From Aurantimonas sp965217685 (GTDB lineage Bacteria > Pseudomonadota > Alphaproteobacteria > Rhizobiales > Rhizobiaceae): DNA of 64,000 bases. Below the pieces are notes generated by a model, which saw nothing but the letters and a program-made list of their open reading frames with translations, did not search any database and was not told the DNA's origin. The position numbers were made by a program, and so were the translations under genes. Location: contig CBDCIZ010000003.1 in assembly GCA_965217685.1 (NCBI GenBank), positions 930,001-994,000 of the forward strand. Direction: 5' to 3'. Below, in pieces: positions 53,324-61,394 of this stretch; position 1 is the first letter of the stretch, and each line of letters opens with the position of its first letter.

Positions 53324-54826
53324 TTAATGCGACTTGGTTGCCATCCACTCCACGAGGGTCGCCTTCTGCGCTGCGTTGAGGCTCAGGCCGTGCTTTGTGC
53401 GACGATCGAGGATATCGGCAGGGGTCACGGCCCATTCCTCGTCGATGAGATAGCGCGCCTCGGCCTCGTAGAAGGTCGCGCCGAAATGACGGCCGAGATC
53501 AACGAGGCTTGTTGCGGAGCCGACAATCCGCTCGATGCGGGTGCCGTAGAGCCGGGCGTAGTGTTGGGTGAGTTCGTCCGGCAGGAACGGATAGCGCCGG
53601 GCGGCCTCGTTCAGGAAGGCGTCGAAATCGGCGTTGGGCATGTCGCCACCGGGCAGCGGCACGCGACCGGTCCAGGCCTTGCCCATTTTCGGAAAGTGCC
53701 CCCCCAGCTTGTCGAGTGCGTGTTCGGCGAGCTCGCGATAGGTGGTGATCTTGCCGCCGAAGATGTTGAGAATCGGCGCCTCGCCCTCGTTGCCGTCGAG
53801 GTCGAAGACATAGTCGCGGGTCACCGCCGACGGGTTCTCGGCATCGTCCTCGAGCAGCGGCCTGACACCCGAGAAGGAGTGTAGGATGTCTTCACGCGCG
53901 AGCTGTTTGCAGGTGTAACGGTTCACCGCCGAGAGGAGATAGTCGATTTCCCTGTCCTCGATCGAAACGTCGCTCGCGTCGCCGTCATAGGCGATGTCGG
54001 TCGTGCCGATCAGGCAGAGGTCGCCTTGATAAGGGTTGACGAAAATCACCCGCTTGTCGGTGTTCTGGAAGAGGAAGGCGTTGGGCGTGTTCCAGAACTT
54101 CTTCACGACGAGGTGGCTGCCCTTGACGAGACGCACGCGTCGCGCGGAATTCTGCCGGGCGACGTTGCGGATGATGTTTTCGACCCAGGGGCCGGCCGCA
54201 TTGACGACAGCGCGCGCCTTGACGGTGATCTCGGTGTTGTCCTGACGCTTCAGAACCACATTCCAACGCTCGCCTTCGCGGGTCAGCGAGGCGGCGGCGG
54301 TTCGGGTGAGGATTGTTCCGCCGCGTTCTCTAGCGTCGACGGCGTTGAGGACGACGAGCCGGGCGTCGTCGACCCAGCAGTCGGAATATTCGAACGCCTT
54401 GGTGTATTTGTCCTTGATCGCAGCCCCTTCGGGCGCCGTGCGCAGGTCGAGGGTGCGAGTGCCCGGCAGCGTCTTGCGGCCGCCGAGATGGTCGTAGAGG
54501 AAGAGGCCGAGGCGCACGAGCCAGGCCGGGCGCTGCTCGCTGGAATGGGGCAGGACGAAACGCATCGGCCAGATGATGTGAGGCGCGGCGTCGAGCAGCA
54601 CCTCGCGCTCGGTCAGCGCTTCGCGCACTAGGCGGAACTCGTAATATTCGAGATAGCGAAGGCCGCCATGGACGAGCTTGCCGGAGCGCGACGACGTGCC
54701 TTCGGCGAGATCGTCCTTTTCGCACATGACGACGCTGAGGCCCCGGCCGACGGCGTCCCGCGCGATTCCGACGCCGTTGATGCCGCCGCCGACGACGAGA
54801 ACGTCTACCGTTCCAAGATCGTCCAT
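53324..54826 (-). CDS. eryB: Erythritol-4-phosphate dehydrogenase (GlpD-like flavoprotein)
   Basis: A 500-residue FAD-dependent enzyme of the glycerol-3-phosphate dehydrogenase family. The FAD motif is VLVVGGGINGVGIARDA, followed by EGTSSRSGKLVHGGLRYLE, and the substrate region reads GVRPLLEDDAENPSAVTRDYV. In the ery pathway EryB oxidises L-erythritol 4-phosphate to L-3-tetrulose 4-phosphate. GlpD homologues look alike; the assignment rests on its position 118 bases after eryA in the eryI-D-A-B run. It is membrane-associated, passing electrons to the quinone pool. Confidence 0.85.
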   Translation of the reverse strand: MDDLGTVDVLVVGGGINGVGIARDAVGRGLSVVMCEKDDLAEGTSSRSGKLVHGGLRYLEYYEFRLVREALTEREVLLDAAPHIIWPMRFVLPHSSEQRPAWLVRLGLFLYDHLGGRKTLPGTRTLDLRTAPEGAAIKDKYTKAFEYSDCWVDDARLVVLNAVDARERGGTILTRTAAASLTREGERWNVVLKRQDNTEITVKARAVVNAAGPWVENIIRNVARQNSARRVRLVKGSHLVVKKFWNTPNAFLFQNTDKRVIFVNPYQGDLCLIGTTDIAYDGDASDVSIEDREIDYLLSAVNRYTCKQLAREDILHSFSGVRPLLEDDAENPSAVTRDYVFDLDGNEGEAPILNIFGGKITTYRELAEHALDKLGGHFPKMGKAWTGRVPLPGGDMPNADFDAFLNEAARRYPFLPDELTQHYARLYGTRIERIVGSATSLVDLGRHFGATFYEAEARYLIDEEWAVTPADILDRRTKHGLSLNAAQKATLVEWMATKSH

Positions 54827-54944
54827 GACTTCAAACCTTCCTTGCCGAGCCGTTCACACCGGCCGTCGTGAGTGCGAGCGCCGGGCGCCCGAAACGGTCT
54901 TCGATTGCTGGGGCCGGGAGAGCACCCTGGCGCCCGGCGGACAT

Positions 54945-56552
54945 TCAGGTTTTGCGGTGGCGATCCTTGATCGCGTGCAGCCGCTCCCAGGCCGGACCGA
55001 GCGTCCGGCGCAGATCGCGATAGAGTTCGAAGCCCTCGTCGTAATCCGCGGTCAGCGCCGCATCCGGCTCGGTCGCGTTCGAAAGGCGCGGCGTCACCCA
55101 GGTCGCCGCGGTAGTGATGATGTCGGGAAAGACGCCCTGCTGGGTCGCAGCGATCATCGCCGCGCCGGCCGCCCCCGCCTCGTCCTGCTCGACGATCCGC
55201 ACGGGCCGATCGAGAACGCTCGCCAGGATCTTGCGCATCGCCGTCGAGCGGGCAGCGCCCCCGGTGAGGCGGATCTCGGCGGGAATCGCGCCGGTCGCCG
55301 AGTAACAATCGCGCGAGGCGAAGGCGAGGCCTTCGAGCACGGCCCGCATCAGATCGTAGAATCCGGCCCCCGAATGCAGGCCGGTGAATTGCGCCCTGGC
55401 ATGGGGATTCATGAACGGTCCGCGCTCGCCGGCCCTGGAGATGTAGGGGTGGTAGATCGCCGAAAGCGGCTCGGCGCCGAGCACCCGGTCGTCGAGGCTT
55501 TTCACGAGATCCCGGCGCTCGAGCTTCAACCCCTCGTGCCTGAGGACGCCGCGGGCGAGATCGAGCATCCAGTCGATGTTGAGGGTCGCCGCCATATTGG
55601 ACTGGATCTGCGCGACCGCACCCTCGTGGGGTAGCAGCGCGACATAGCCGCTTTCCTCGTCGTTGAGGATCACCTCGTCCGGGGTCGCCACGAAGCGTTC
55701 GTGCATGCCGGTGGTGCCGAGGATCGAGCAGCCGGCGGTGCCGCTCGCATCGATGAGGCCGCCGCCGATGACGGTGGTGACGAAGTCGACATAGCCGAGA
55801 ACGATGGGAGTTCCGGCGAGCAGTCCCGTTGCCGAGGCCGCGTTCTCGGTGAGCGGGTGACATTCTTTCGCGCCGTCGACGATCGGCGGCATCAGGTGCC
55901 GTTCTCCGGCAAGGCCGAGACCCTCGATGACCGCGCCGTCATAGGTCCGGCTGCGGAAATTGCCGTAGGTGAAGACGGTCTCCGACGGGTCGCTGGCGCG
56001 CACGCCTGTGAGCTTGAAGTACAGCCAGTCCTTGCAGTGGAAGGCGGTGGCAGCCCGTGCAATGCGCTCGGGCATCAGGCGCTTCATCGTCAGGAGCTGG
56101 ACGTTCTGCTGGCACGGATTGATGCCGGTTCCGGTCGCGCGGTAGTGTGACCGATGCATGTCGCTGCGCATCAGTTCGGCGGCAAGGCCCCCGGCGCGTG
56201 CGTCGAGCCAGAGCCAGGCCGGGCCGACCGGTTCGCCGGCCTCGTCGATGAGCCAGGTGCCGTCGCCCTGCCCGGTCACGGCGACGGCGAGCACGCTGGA
56301 GGCGCCGCCCGGCAGACGCTGCATCAGTTCGCTCAGCGTCTCGGCCGTTTGCGCGAAGGTGCGCGCCATGTCCTGCTCGGCACCGCCACCGGCCACCTTC
56401 GAAAAGCTGTTCGGCCGCGACGCAACCGCGACCTGCAGGCCGGAAAGGTCGAAGGCGACGGATTTGACCACCGACGTGCCGGCGTCGATGCCGACGATCA
56501 CCGAGCGGTCGCCGGCTGACCCGGCATAGCCCGGCAGCGCATCAGCCGGCAT
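54945..56552 (-). CDS. eryA: Erythritol kinase (FGGY family)
   Basis: A 535-residue carbohydrate kinase. The N-terminal phosphate loop is VGIDAGTSVVKSVAFDL; the second ATP-binding region has CSILGTTGMHERF and LTGGAARSTAMRKI. It phosphorylates erythritol to L-erythritol 4-phosphate, the first step of the pathway. It overlaps the eryD end by eleven bases. The ery context separates it from xylulose or glycerol kinases; family members otherwise look alike. Confidence 0.88.
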   Translation of the reverse strand: MPADALPGYAGSAGDRSVIVGIDAGTSVVKSVAFDLSGLQVAVASRPNSFSKVAGGGAEQDMARTFAQTAETLSELMQRLPGGASSVLAVAVTGQGDGTWLIDEAGEPVGPAWLWLDARAGGLAAELMRSDMHRSHYRATGTGINPCQQNVQLLTMKRLMPERIARAATAFHCKDWLYFKLTGVRASDPSETVFTYGNFRSRTYDGAVIEGLGLAGERHLMPPIVDGAKECHPLTENAASATGLLAGTPIVLGYVDFVTTVIGGGLIDASGTAGCSILGTTGMHERFVATPDEVILNDEESGYVALLPHEGAVAQIQSNMAATLNIDWMLDLARGVLRHEGLKLERRDLVKSLDDRVLGAEPLSAIYHPYISRAGERGPFMNPHARAQFTGLHSGAGFYDLMRAVLEGLAFASRDCYSATGAIPAEIRLTGGAARSTAMRKILASVLDRPVRIVEQDEAGAAGAAMIAATQQGVFPDIITTAATWVTPRLSNATEPDAALTADYDEGFELYRDLRRTLGPAWERLHAIKDRHRKT

Positions 56553-57522
56553 CGCCCGCCTCCGCGATCTGCCGTGCCGTGACCTCGTCGACGATCAACC
56601 CGTCGAGCACACGGCTCTTGAGCACCGCCTCGATGGCCGGGGCCTTCACGCTGCCGCCGGCGATGGCGACGAGCCGCGACTTGCGCAGCCGCGTCATGTC
56701 CGGCGCCAGCGCCCGCGCGGTGAAGCTTTCCGCGACAGGCAGGCCGCCCTCGTCGAAATAATGGCCGAGCAATTCGCCGACGGCCCCCGCCTCGCGCAAT
56801 TGCCGGACCTCGTCGCCATTCAGCATGCCGGAGGTGATCAGGAAGGCGTCGTCGTTCAAGTCGCCGATGCCGGCGAAGATGATCGGCGCGGTGCAGGCGA
56901 GTTCGAAGACGTCGGCAATGCCCGGCTGGGCCAACAGGACGTCGCGGTCCTCGACGGAATTGGCGAAGGTCGGCAGCGGGATCTGGTAGGCCTCGCCGCC
57001 GGTGCGCTCGGCCAGACGATGGATCACGTCGTAGGGGCTGGCGGCGAAGCGGCGCGACAGCCCGCCGAACACCGAGACGAAGCGTGTGCCACCCGCCGCC
57101 ACCGGCGGCATGGCGCTGACCGCGGCGGCGAGCGTGCGGCCGTGACCGATGCCGATCAGATCGTATTCACCGCGCTCGATCTCGCCCTTCAGGAAGGCCG
57201 CGCCCGTGATACCGAGCGCCTTGAGCGGCAGCGGCGTCGCTTCGGCCAGATCCGGCGCGACCCGACAGAAATCGAGGCCGTAGCGGTCAGACAGCATATC
57301 CTCGATCGCAATGCATTCGGAGACGTCGGCTTCGACAATGATGTGGACGAGCCCCTCTCGCATGGCGCGGGCGATGAGACGATGCGCTTTGACGTTTGAG
57401 ACACCGAGGCGCTTGGCGACGTCGCCTTGGGTCATGCCGCCGGAAAAGTGCAGCCAGGCGGCGCGGGCGGCAAGGTCGGCCTCCTCGGTCTCGTCGCGGC
57501 GGCGGGGTGCCTCCTTCAACAT
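56542..57522 (-). CDS. eryD: SorC/DeoR-type transcriptional regulator of erythritol genes
   Basis: A 326-residue regulator. A helix-turn-helix (TQGDVAKRLGVSNVKAHRLIARA) near the N-terminus is followed by a sugar-phosphate isomerase-like effector domain with GIGHGRTLAAAVSAM and CTAPIIFAGIGDLNDDA. In Brucella EryD represses the ery operon and is relieved by erythritol. I prefer the ATG at 57522, with GGGAGG eight bases upstream, over a GTG at 57633 which lies inside the candidate operator. It overlaps eryA. Confidence 0.9.
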   Translation of the reverse strand: MLKEAPRRRDETEEADLAARAAWLHFSGGMTQGDVAKRLGVSNVKAHRLIARAMREGLVHIIVEADVSECIAIEDMLSDRYGLDFCRVAPDLAEATPLPLKALGITGAAFLKGEIERGEYDLIGIGHGRTLAAAVSAMPPVAAGGTRFVSVFGGLSRRFAASPYDVIHRLAERTGGEAYQIPLPTFANSVEDRDVLLAQPGIADVFELACTAPIIFAGIGDLNDDAFLITSGMLNGDEVRQLREAGAVGELLGHYFDEGGLPVAESFTARALAPDMTRLRKSRLVAIAGGSVKAPAIEAVLKSRVLDGLIVDEVTARQIAEAGDAG

Positions 57523-57616
57523 GTAAGCTGCCCTCCCAAACGAACCCGCCAGCGTCGGTGCGATCCGGCCGCCTGCCCTTTCCCACGCCTCGAAGGCTGT
57601 GCGTGGGTTTTCTTCA

Positions 57617-57637
57617 GTTGCAAAATTTTTCACTCTG
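57617..57637. promoter_or_regulatory. Candidate EryD operator, site A
   Basis: An AT-rich island in front of eryD. Its minus strand reads AGTGAAAAATTTTGCAAC. It shares the core TGAAAAA(A)ATTT with the sites at 58460-58489 and 60338-60354. Such A/T runs are rare in this GC-rich window, and all three lie in promoter regions of the ery locus. Confidence 0.5.
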
Positions 57638-57830
57638 CGTGGCGCATGTCAAGGCTGACCGATGACACCTGTGCTTGCGGCCGATCGCCCCGGAGCTCCC
57701 GTTCGAAATTCCGCAGGCGCCGCATTCCAGGCCTTCGATCCGCGAGGGTCGAACCGATTCCCACAGGCTCCGATCGGCATGGGCAAAGGCCCGGGCTTCG
57801 TTCCGATGGCAAGGCCCGGACTCGGCCTCA

Positions 57831-58286
57831 TCAGGCCTTGTATTTGCTATCAAGCGCGTCGATCGCGTCGACATTGGCGGCCGAATGGCTCTCCGTGTCG
57901 AACTCGGACTCGATGTATTTGTCGACGATCGCCTTGGCGAGTTCCGGTCCGATGACGCGGGCGCCCATGGCAAGGATCTGGGCGTTGTTGCTCTTCACCG
58001 CCCGCTCGGCCGAATAGGTATCGTGGCATAGCGCCGCGCGGATGCCGGGCACCTTGTTGGCGGAGATCGAGACACCGAGGCCGGTGCCGCAGCACAAGAT
58101 GCCGCGATCGAACCGCCCTTCCGCAACAGCGCTCGCGACGCGTTCGGAGGTGGTGGCGTATTTCTCGTCCGCATCGGTGACGATCGGGCTGGAATCCTCG
58201 AAGCCGACGCCGCGGGCCTTCAGATGCTCGGCGATCACCTTGATGAGGGGCTGGCCGGCGCTGTCGCCGCCGATGATGAGCTTCAT
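57831..58286 (-). CDS. eryI: RpiB-type isomerase, D-erythrose 4-phosphate isomerase
   Basis: A 151-residue RpiB/LacAB-fold enzyme: MKLIIGGDSAG, the DADEKYATTSERVASAV segment, the catalytic-cysteine loop GILCCGTGLGVSISANK and the HDTYSAERAVKSNNAQIL motif. Brucella EryI, of this family, performs the last ery step, isomerising tetrulose phosphate to D-erythrose 4-phosphate. General RpiB (ribose 5-phosphate) activity is an alternative. It is first in the minus-strand run toward eryD and divergent from eryC. Confidence 0.87.
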   Translation of the reverse strand: MKLIIGGDSAGQPLIKVIAEHLKARGVGFEDSSPIVTDADEKYATTSERVASAVAEGRFDRGILCCGTGLGVSISANKVPGIRAALCHDTYSAERAVKSNNAQILAMGARVIGPELAKAIVDKYIESEFDTESHSAANVDAIDALDSKYKA

Positions 58287-58459
58287 GTCGGTCTCTCTCT
58301 TGTCATGGGCGCTCTTGTCGTGGACGCCGGATTGCCGGCTGCCCTGCGTTTGCAGAATACAGCGGTTCACTGTCGGGCATCCGTGCCTGCATCGAACCGA
58401 AGCCAGGAACGGCGCCAAAGCGCGCCCATTTCTCCGCTGGTCCGCTGGTGTAATTAGAG

Positions 58460-58489
58460 CATTGAAATTTTTTTCATGCAATTCATAAT
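58460..58489. promoter_or_regulatory. Candidate EryD operator, site B (eryI/eryC divergent promoter)
   Basis: This AT-rich block lies in the 259-bp region between eryI and eryC. Its core reads TTGAAATTTTTTTCATGCAA, an imperfect inverted repeat (TTGAAA/TTTCAT and TGCAATTCA). The minus-strand form, CATGAAAAAAATTTCAATG, aligns with site A and site C. It ends 56 bases before the eryC start. Confidence 0.55.
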
Positions 58490-58545
58490 ACTTCACGCGG
58501 ATCGGGAGAGCCGTTACGAAAGACCCATCCGGGAGGTTCGCCGTC

Positions 58546-59478
58546 ATGTCCTTCACCCTGTCGATCTCGACCAATCCGCTGGTCAACCGCTATGCGGAGC
58601 CGGCCGAGCTGATCGATGTGATCGCCACGGGGATCGGCATCGGCCATGTGCAGCTCACACATGAATTCCTCAATCCCTCCTGGCCAGCCAAGACCCTTAA
58701 GCCACTGGTTGAGGAGACCGCAAAAGCCTGTTCGCGGCACGGTGTGAAGATCACGTCGATGATGACCGGCCCCTATGGGCGGCTCAATCATTTCGGCCAC
58801 CCGGACGAAAATGTGCGGGCCTATTACGTCAACTGGTTCAAGACTCTGGCGGACATCGCGGCCGATCTCGACTGTCCTGCGATCGGCACCCAGTTCGCCA
58901 TCCTCACCTACCGGGACTATGACGATCCGGACCGCCGCAAGGCAATCATGGACATCGCCATGGCCTGCTGGGCCGATGTCGCCGAACATGCCGCCAGGCG
59001 CGGCCTGTCATGGATGTTCTGGGAGCCGATGTCGGTGGGCCGCGAACTCGGTCATACGCTTCAAAGCACGAGCGAACTGCAGGACTGGATCGAGACCCGT
59101 GATCTGGCGATCCCCTTGAAGCCGATGGTCGACATCGACCATGGCGACGTGACCTCCTCCAACCCGGCCGACACCGACCCCTTTGCCTGGGCCAGGGAAT
59201 TCGCGACCCGTTCGCCGATCATCCACATCAAGCAGAGCTCGAAGAACAAGGGCGGCCACTGGCCCTTTACGGCGGCCTACAATCGCGACGGCCGCATCCA
59301 GCCGGAGACGCTGATCGACGCGGTGCGCGCCGGCGGCGGCACCGACAACGAGCTTTGTTTGGAACTTGCCTTTCGCGAACGCGAGCCGGTCGACCGGCAG
59401 GTGATTGCCGCGATGGCCGAGTCGGTCGCCTTCTGGTCGAATCATGTCGACGCCGGCCTTGCCCGGAAGGCGGCCTGA
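58546..59478 (+). CDS. eryC: EryC, L-3-tetrulose-4-phosphate racemase/epimerase
   Basis: A 310-residue TIM-barrel protein of the xylose-isomerase-like/AP-endonuclease-2 family. Metal ligands expected in this fold are seen in MFWEPMS, MVDIDHGD, IIHIKQSS and LCLELAF. In Brucella EryC converts L-3-tetrulose 4-phosphate to the D form. GGGAGG lies before the ATG at 58546. It is followed 31 bases later by eryH, so the two isomerase genes are one unit. Confidence 0.88.
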   Translation: MSFTLSISTNPLVNRYAEPAELIDVIATGIGIGHVQLTHEFLNPSWPAKTLKPLVEETAKACSRHGVKITSMMTGPYGRLNHFGHPDENVRAYYVNWFKTLADIAADLDCPAIGTQFAILTYRDYDDPDRRKAIMDIAMACWADVAEHAARRGLSWMFWEPMSVGRELGHTLQSTSELQDWIETRDLAIPLKPMVDIDHGDVTSSNPADTDPFAWAREFATRSPIIHIKQSSKNKGGHWPFTAAYNRDGRIQPETLIDAVRAGGGTDNELCLELAFREREPVDRQVIAAMAESVAFWSNHVDAGLARKAA

Positions 59479-59509
59479 GCCCGCCGCGCCCTCGAACTCG
59501 GGACATCTC

Positions 59510-60283
59510 ATGAGCAAACGCCCCTTCATCGGCACAAGCTGGAAGATGAACAAAAGCCGCGCCGAAGCGAAGACGTTCTGCGACACGCTCGCCGCGTCCG
59601 ACTGGGCCCAGAGCGATGCCGCACAGCTGTTCGTCATCCCGCCCTTCACCGTCCTGACTCAGGTCGCCGACGCCCTGGCTGGCATCAGGGTCACCGTCGG
59701 CGCCCAGAACGCCCATTGGGAGGATTCCGGCGCCTGGACAGGGGAAATTTCGGTTCCACAGGTCAAGGATGCCGGCGCAACGCTCGTCGAGATCGGCCAT
59801 TCGGAGCGGCGCACCTTCTTCGGCGAGACCGACGAGACCGTGGCCAAGAAGACGGCCGCCGTGGTTCGCCATGGCCTCACCGCCCTCGTCTGCATCGGCG
59901 ACACGCGCGAGGAATACGATGCCGGCCGCACGGCCGAGGCGCTGAAGCGCCAGACCGAAGCGGTGCTGAGCCAGGTCGACTGGGGCACCGGCGCACCAGA
60001 CGTGATCCTCGCCTACGAGCCGGTCTGGTCGATCGGCGAAGGCGGCACGCCCGCCGATCCGGCCTTTGCCGACGAGCAGCACGCCCGCGTCAAGGCGATC
60101 GCCAGGGCGGCGACAGGACGCGACCTCGCCGTCCTGTATGGCGGCAGTGTCAATCCCGGCAACTGCGTGGACCTGATCGGCCGCGAGCACATCGACGGTC
60201 TGTTCATCGGTCGCTCGGCCTGGGCAGCGACCGGCTATCTCGGCATCGTTTCCGACGTGGTCATATCCCTCGCCTCGACCTGA
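59510..60283 (+). CDS. eryH: EryH, triosephosphate-isomerase-like tetrulose-phosphate isomerase
   Basis: A 257-residue TIM-fold protein with all catalytic residues: Lys in GTSWKMN (residue 12 or 13), His97 in GHSERR and Glu170 in AYEPVWSIG; the C-terminal phosphate loop YGGSVNPGN is intact. A second TIM copy in an ery cluster corresponds to EryH, which converts D-3-tetrulose 4-phosphate to D-erythrulose 4-phosphate. Ordinary TpiA cannot be excluded from sequence alone; the place directly after eryC favours EryH. The ATG at 59510 overlaps no other gene. Confidence 0.87.
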   Translation: MSKRPFIGTSWKMNKSRAEAKTFCDTLAASDWAQSDAAQLFVIPPFTVLTQVADALAGIRVTVGAQNAHWEDSGAWTGEISVPQVKDAGATLVEIGHSERRTFFGETDETVAKKTAAVVRHGLTALVCIGDTREEYDAGRTAEALKRQTEAVLSQVDWGTGAPDVILAYEPVWSIGEGGTPADPAFADEQHARVKAIARAATGRDLAVLYGGSVNPGNCVDLIGREHIDGLFIGRSAWAATGYLGIVSDVVISLAST

Positions 60284-60737
60284 TTTTTTGTCCACCCCGT
60301 TGACAGCTTCGACGAGAGGTGGAAAGTTTTACGCAGCATAGAAAAAAATTCACCGTCTTGGGAGAGACGGTCCGGAAACGGCATCGAACACGGTGGCCGA
60401 CCGGGACAAATGTCACGGGAGGACCGAAATGCTGTGTCAAGTGCCGCGGCCTCGGGAGGAGGCCGGTGCAGGCATGCTCGCGACACCGGTCACTGGCCTT
60501 TGTGGTTCAGTCGACACCGCCGGGCGCAGGTTGGTACGCGGTATTGGCCCGACAGCTCGGTCGCGCGGCCTTTGCGCATTCTCCTTGCGGGTCCCTGGAC
60601 CCTCCGTCCGTCGGCTTTGCCTCGTCCGCCGGGCAACCGGCGTTCGCCGTCGCCCTGGCGGTTTTCAGGCACCCGCCTCATGGCGGTCGCGTGGCCGTTC
60701 GGATCGCATCCCGTTTGAGAGCCGGGGGATCTGAGCC
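60284..60737. promoter_or_regulatory. 454-bp region before the ery transporter operon, with candidate EryD operator site C
   Basis: No gene is supported here; the open frames present lack domains. Near the start, TTGACA at 60300-60305 could be a -35 box. The AT-rich stretch 60338-60354 reads CATAGAAAAAAATTCAC and matches sites A and B. The rest is GC-rich leader of about 380 bases up to the DUF2291 gene, longer than needed for a simple promoter. Confidence 0.5.
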
Positions 60738-61394
60738 ATGGCAAGCACCGTTCAGAGCGTGCCGACGGCCCGTCCCGGTTTTCCGGTCAAGACAGCCATC
60801 TGCGTCGGCGTGGCGTTCGTCCTCGTCGCCGCTATGGCGATCGACACGACGGTGATAACGATCGGCTCGGAGGCCGACGTCCAGAAACAGGGTTTTTCAG
60901 CCGAGGCCTACGGCACGTCCGAATTTCCCAAGGTCCAGGCGGCCGTCGAAGGGCGCGCCGTCGATGCCGCCGCGCTCGCCGAGGCTGTTCTCGCGGACAA
61001 GGCTGCTGCTGCCGAGAAATACGGCGTCGACGCCGGCATCGCCCCGGTGATGTCGGTCAAATTCACCGGTGTCGCGGGCAAAGCCAAATCGGGCATCTAT
61101 CCCGTCGAGGTCGAGGGCGTACCGGACACGATCAACATCCGCGTCCAGACCGGCCCCGCGGTCAACGGCACCGACCTTCGCGATGCACCGGGCAACATAA
61201 GTTTCGGCCAGTTCACCAACCAGATCGAGTATCAGAATGCCGGAGCGGCGCTGAACGACACGATGAAGAAGCAGGTGCTCGCCCCCGTCGACACGGCGAA
61301 CCTCACTGGCAGGACGATCACCGTCACGGGTGCCTTCAAGCTGATCAACCCGAAGAACTGGCTGGTCACGCCGGTGCGGCTTTCGGTTCAATGA
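60738..61394 (+). CDS. DUF2291 periplasmic or membrane-anchored protein of sugar ABC operons
   Basis: A 218-residue protein with an N-terminal membrane anchor or uncleaved signal (VKTAICVGVAFVLVAAMAID) and a conserved periplasmic domain with PVMSVKFTGVAGKAKSGIYPVEVEG and ISFGQFTNQIEYQNAGAALN, the pattern of DUF2291. Such genes regularly precede sugar ABC ATPase genes, including ery transporters of rhizobia; the role is unknown. It overlaps eryE by four bases. Confidence 0.85.
   Translation: MASTVQSVPTARPGFPVKTAICVGVAFVLVAAMAIDTTVITIGSEADVQKQGFSAEAYGTSEFPKVQAAVEGRAVDAAALAEAVLADKAAAAEKYGVDAGIAPVMSVKFTGVAGKAKSGIYPVEVEGVPDTINIRVQTGPAVNGTDLRDAPGNISFGQFTNQIEYQNAGAALNDTMKKQVLAPVDTANLTGRTITVTGAFKLINPKNWLVTPVRLSVQ

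Noticed and set aside
52430..53884. A 484-codon plus-strand open frame from the aldolase remnant into eryB
   Set aside because: Only the first 65 or so codons are aldolase; the rest is antisense to the IS630 remnant and eryB, so it is a chance fusion.
60319..60855. Open frames between eryH and the DUF2291 gene
   Set aside because: Several overlapping frames of 80-180 codons exist, but none has domain features; they run into the DUF2291 gene in the wrong frame.
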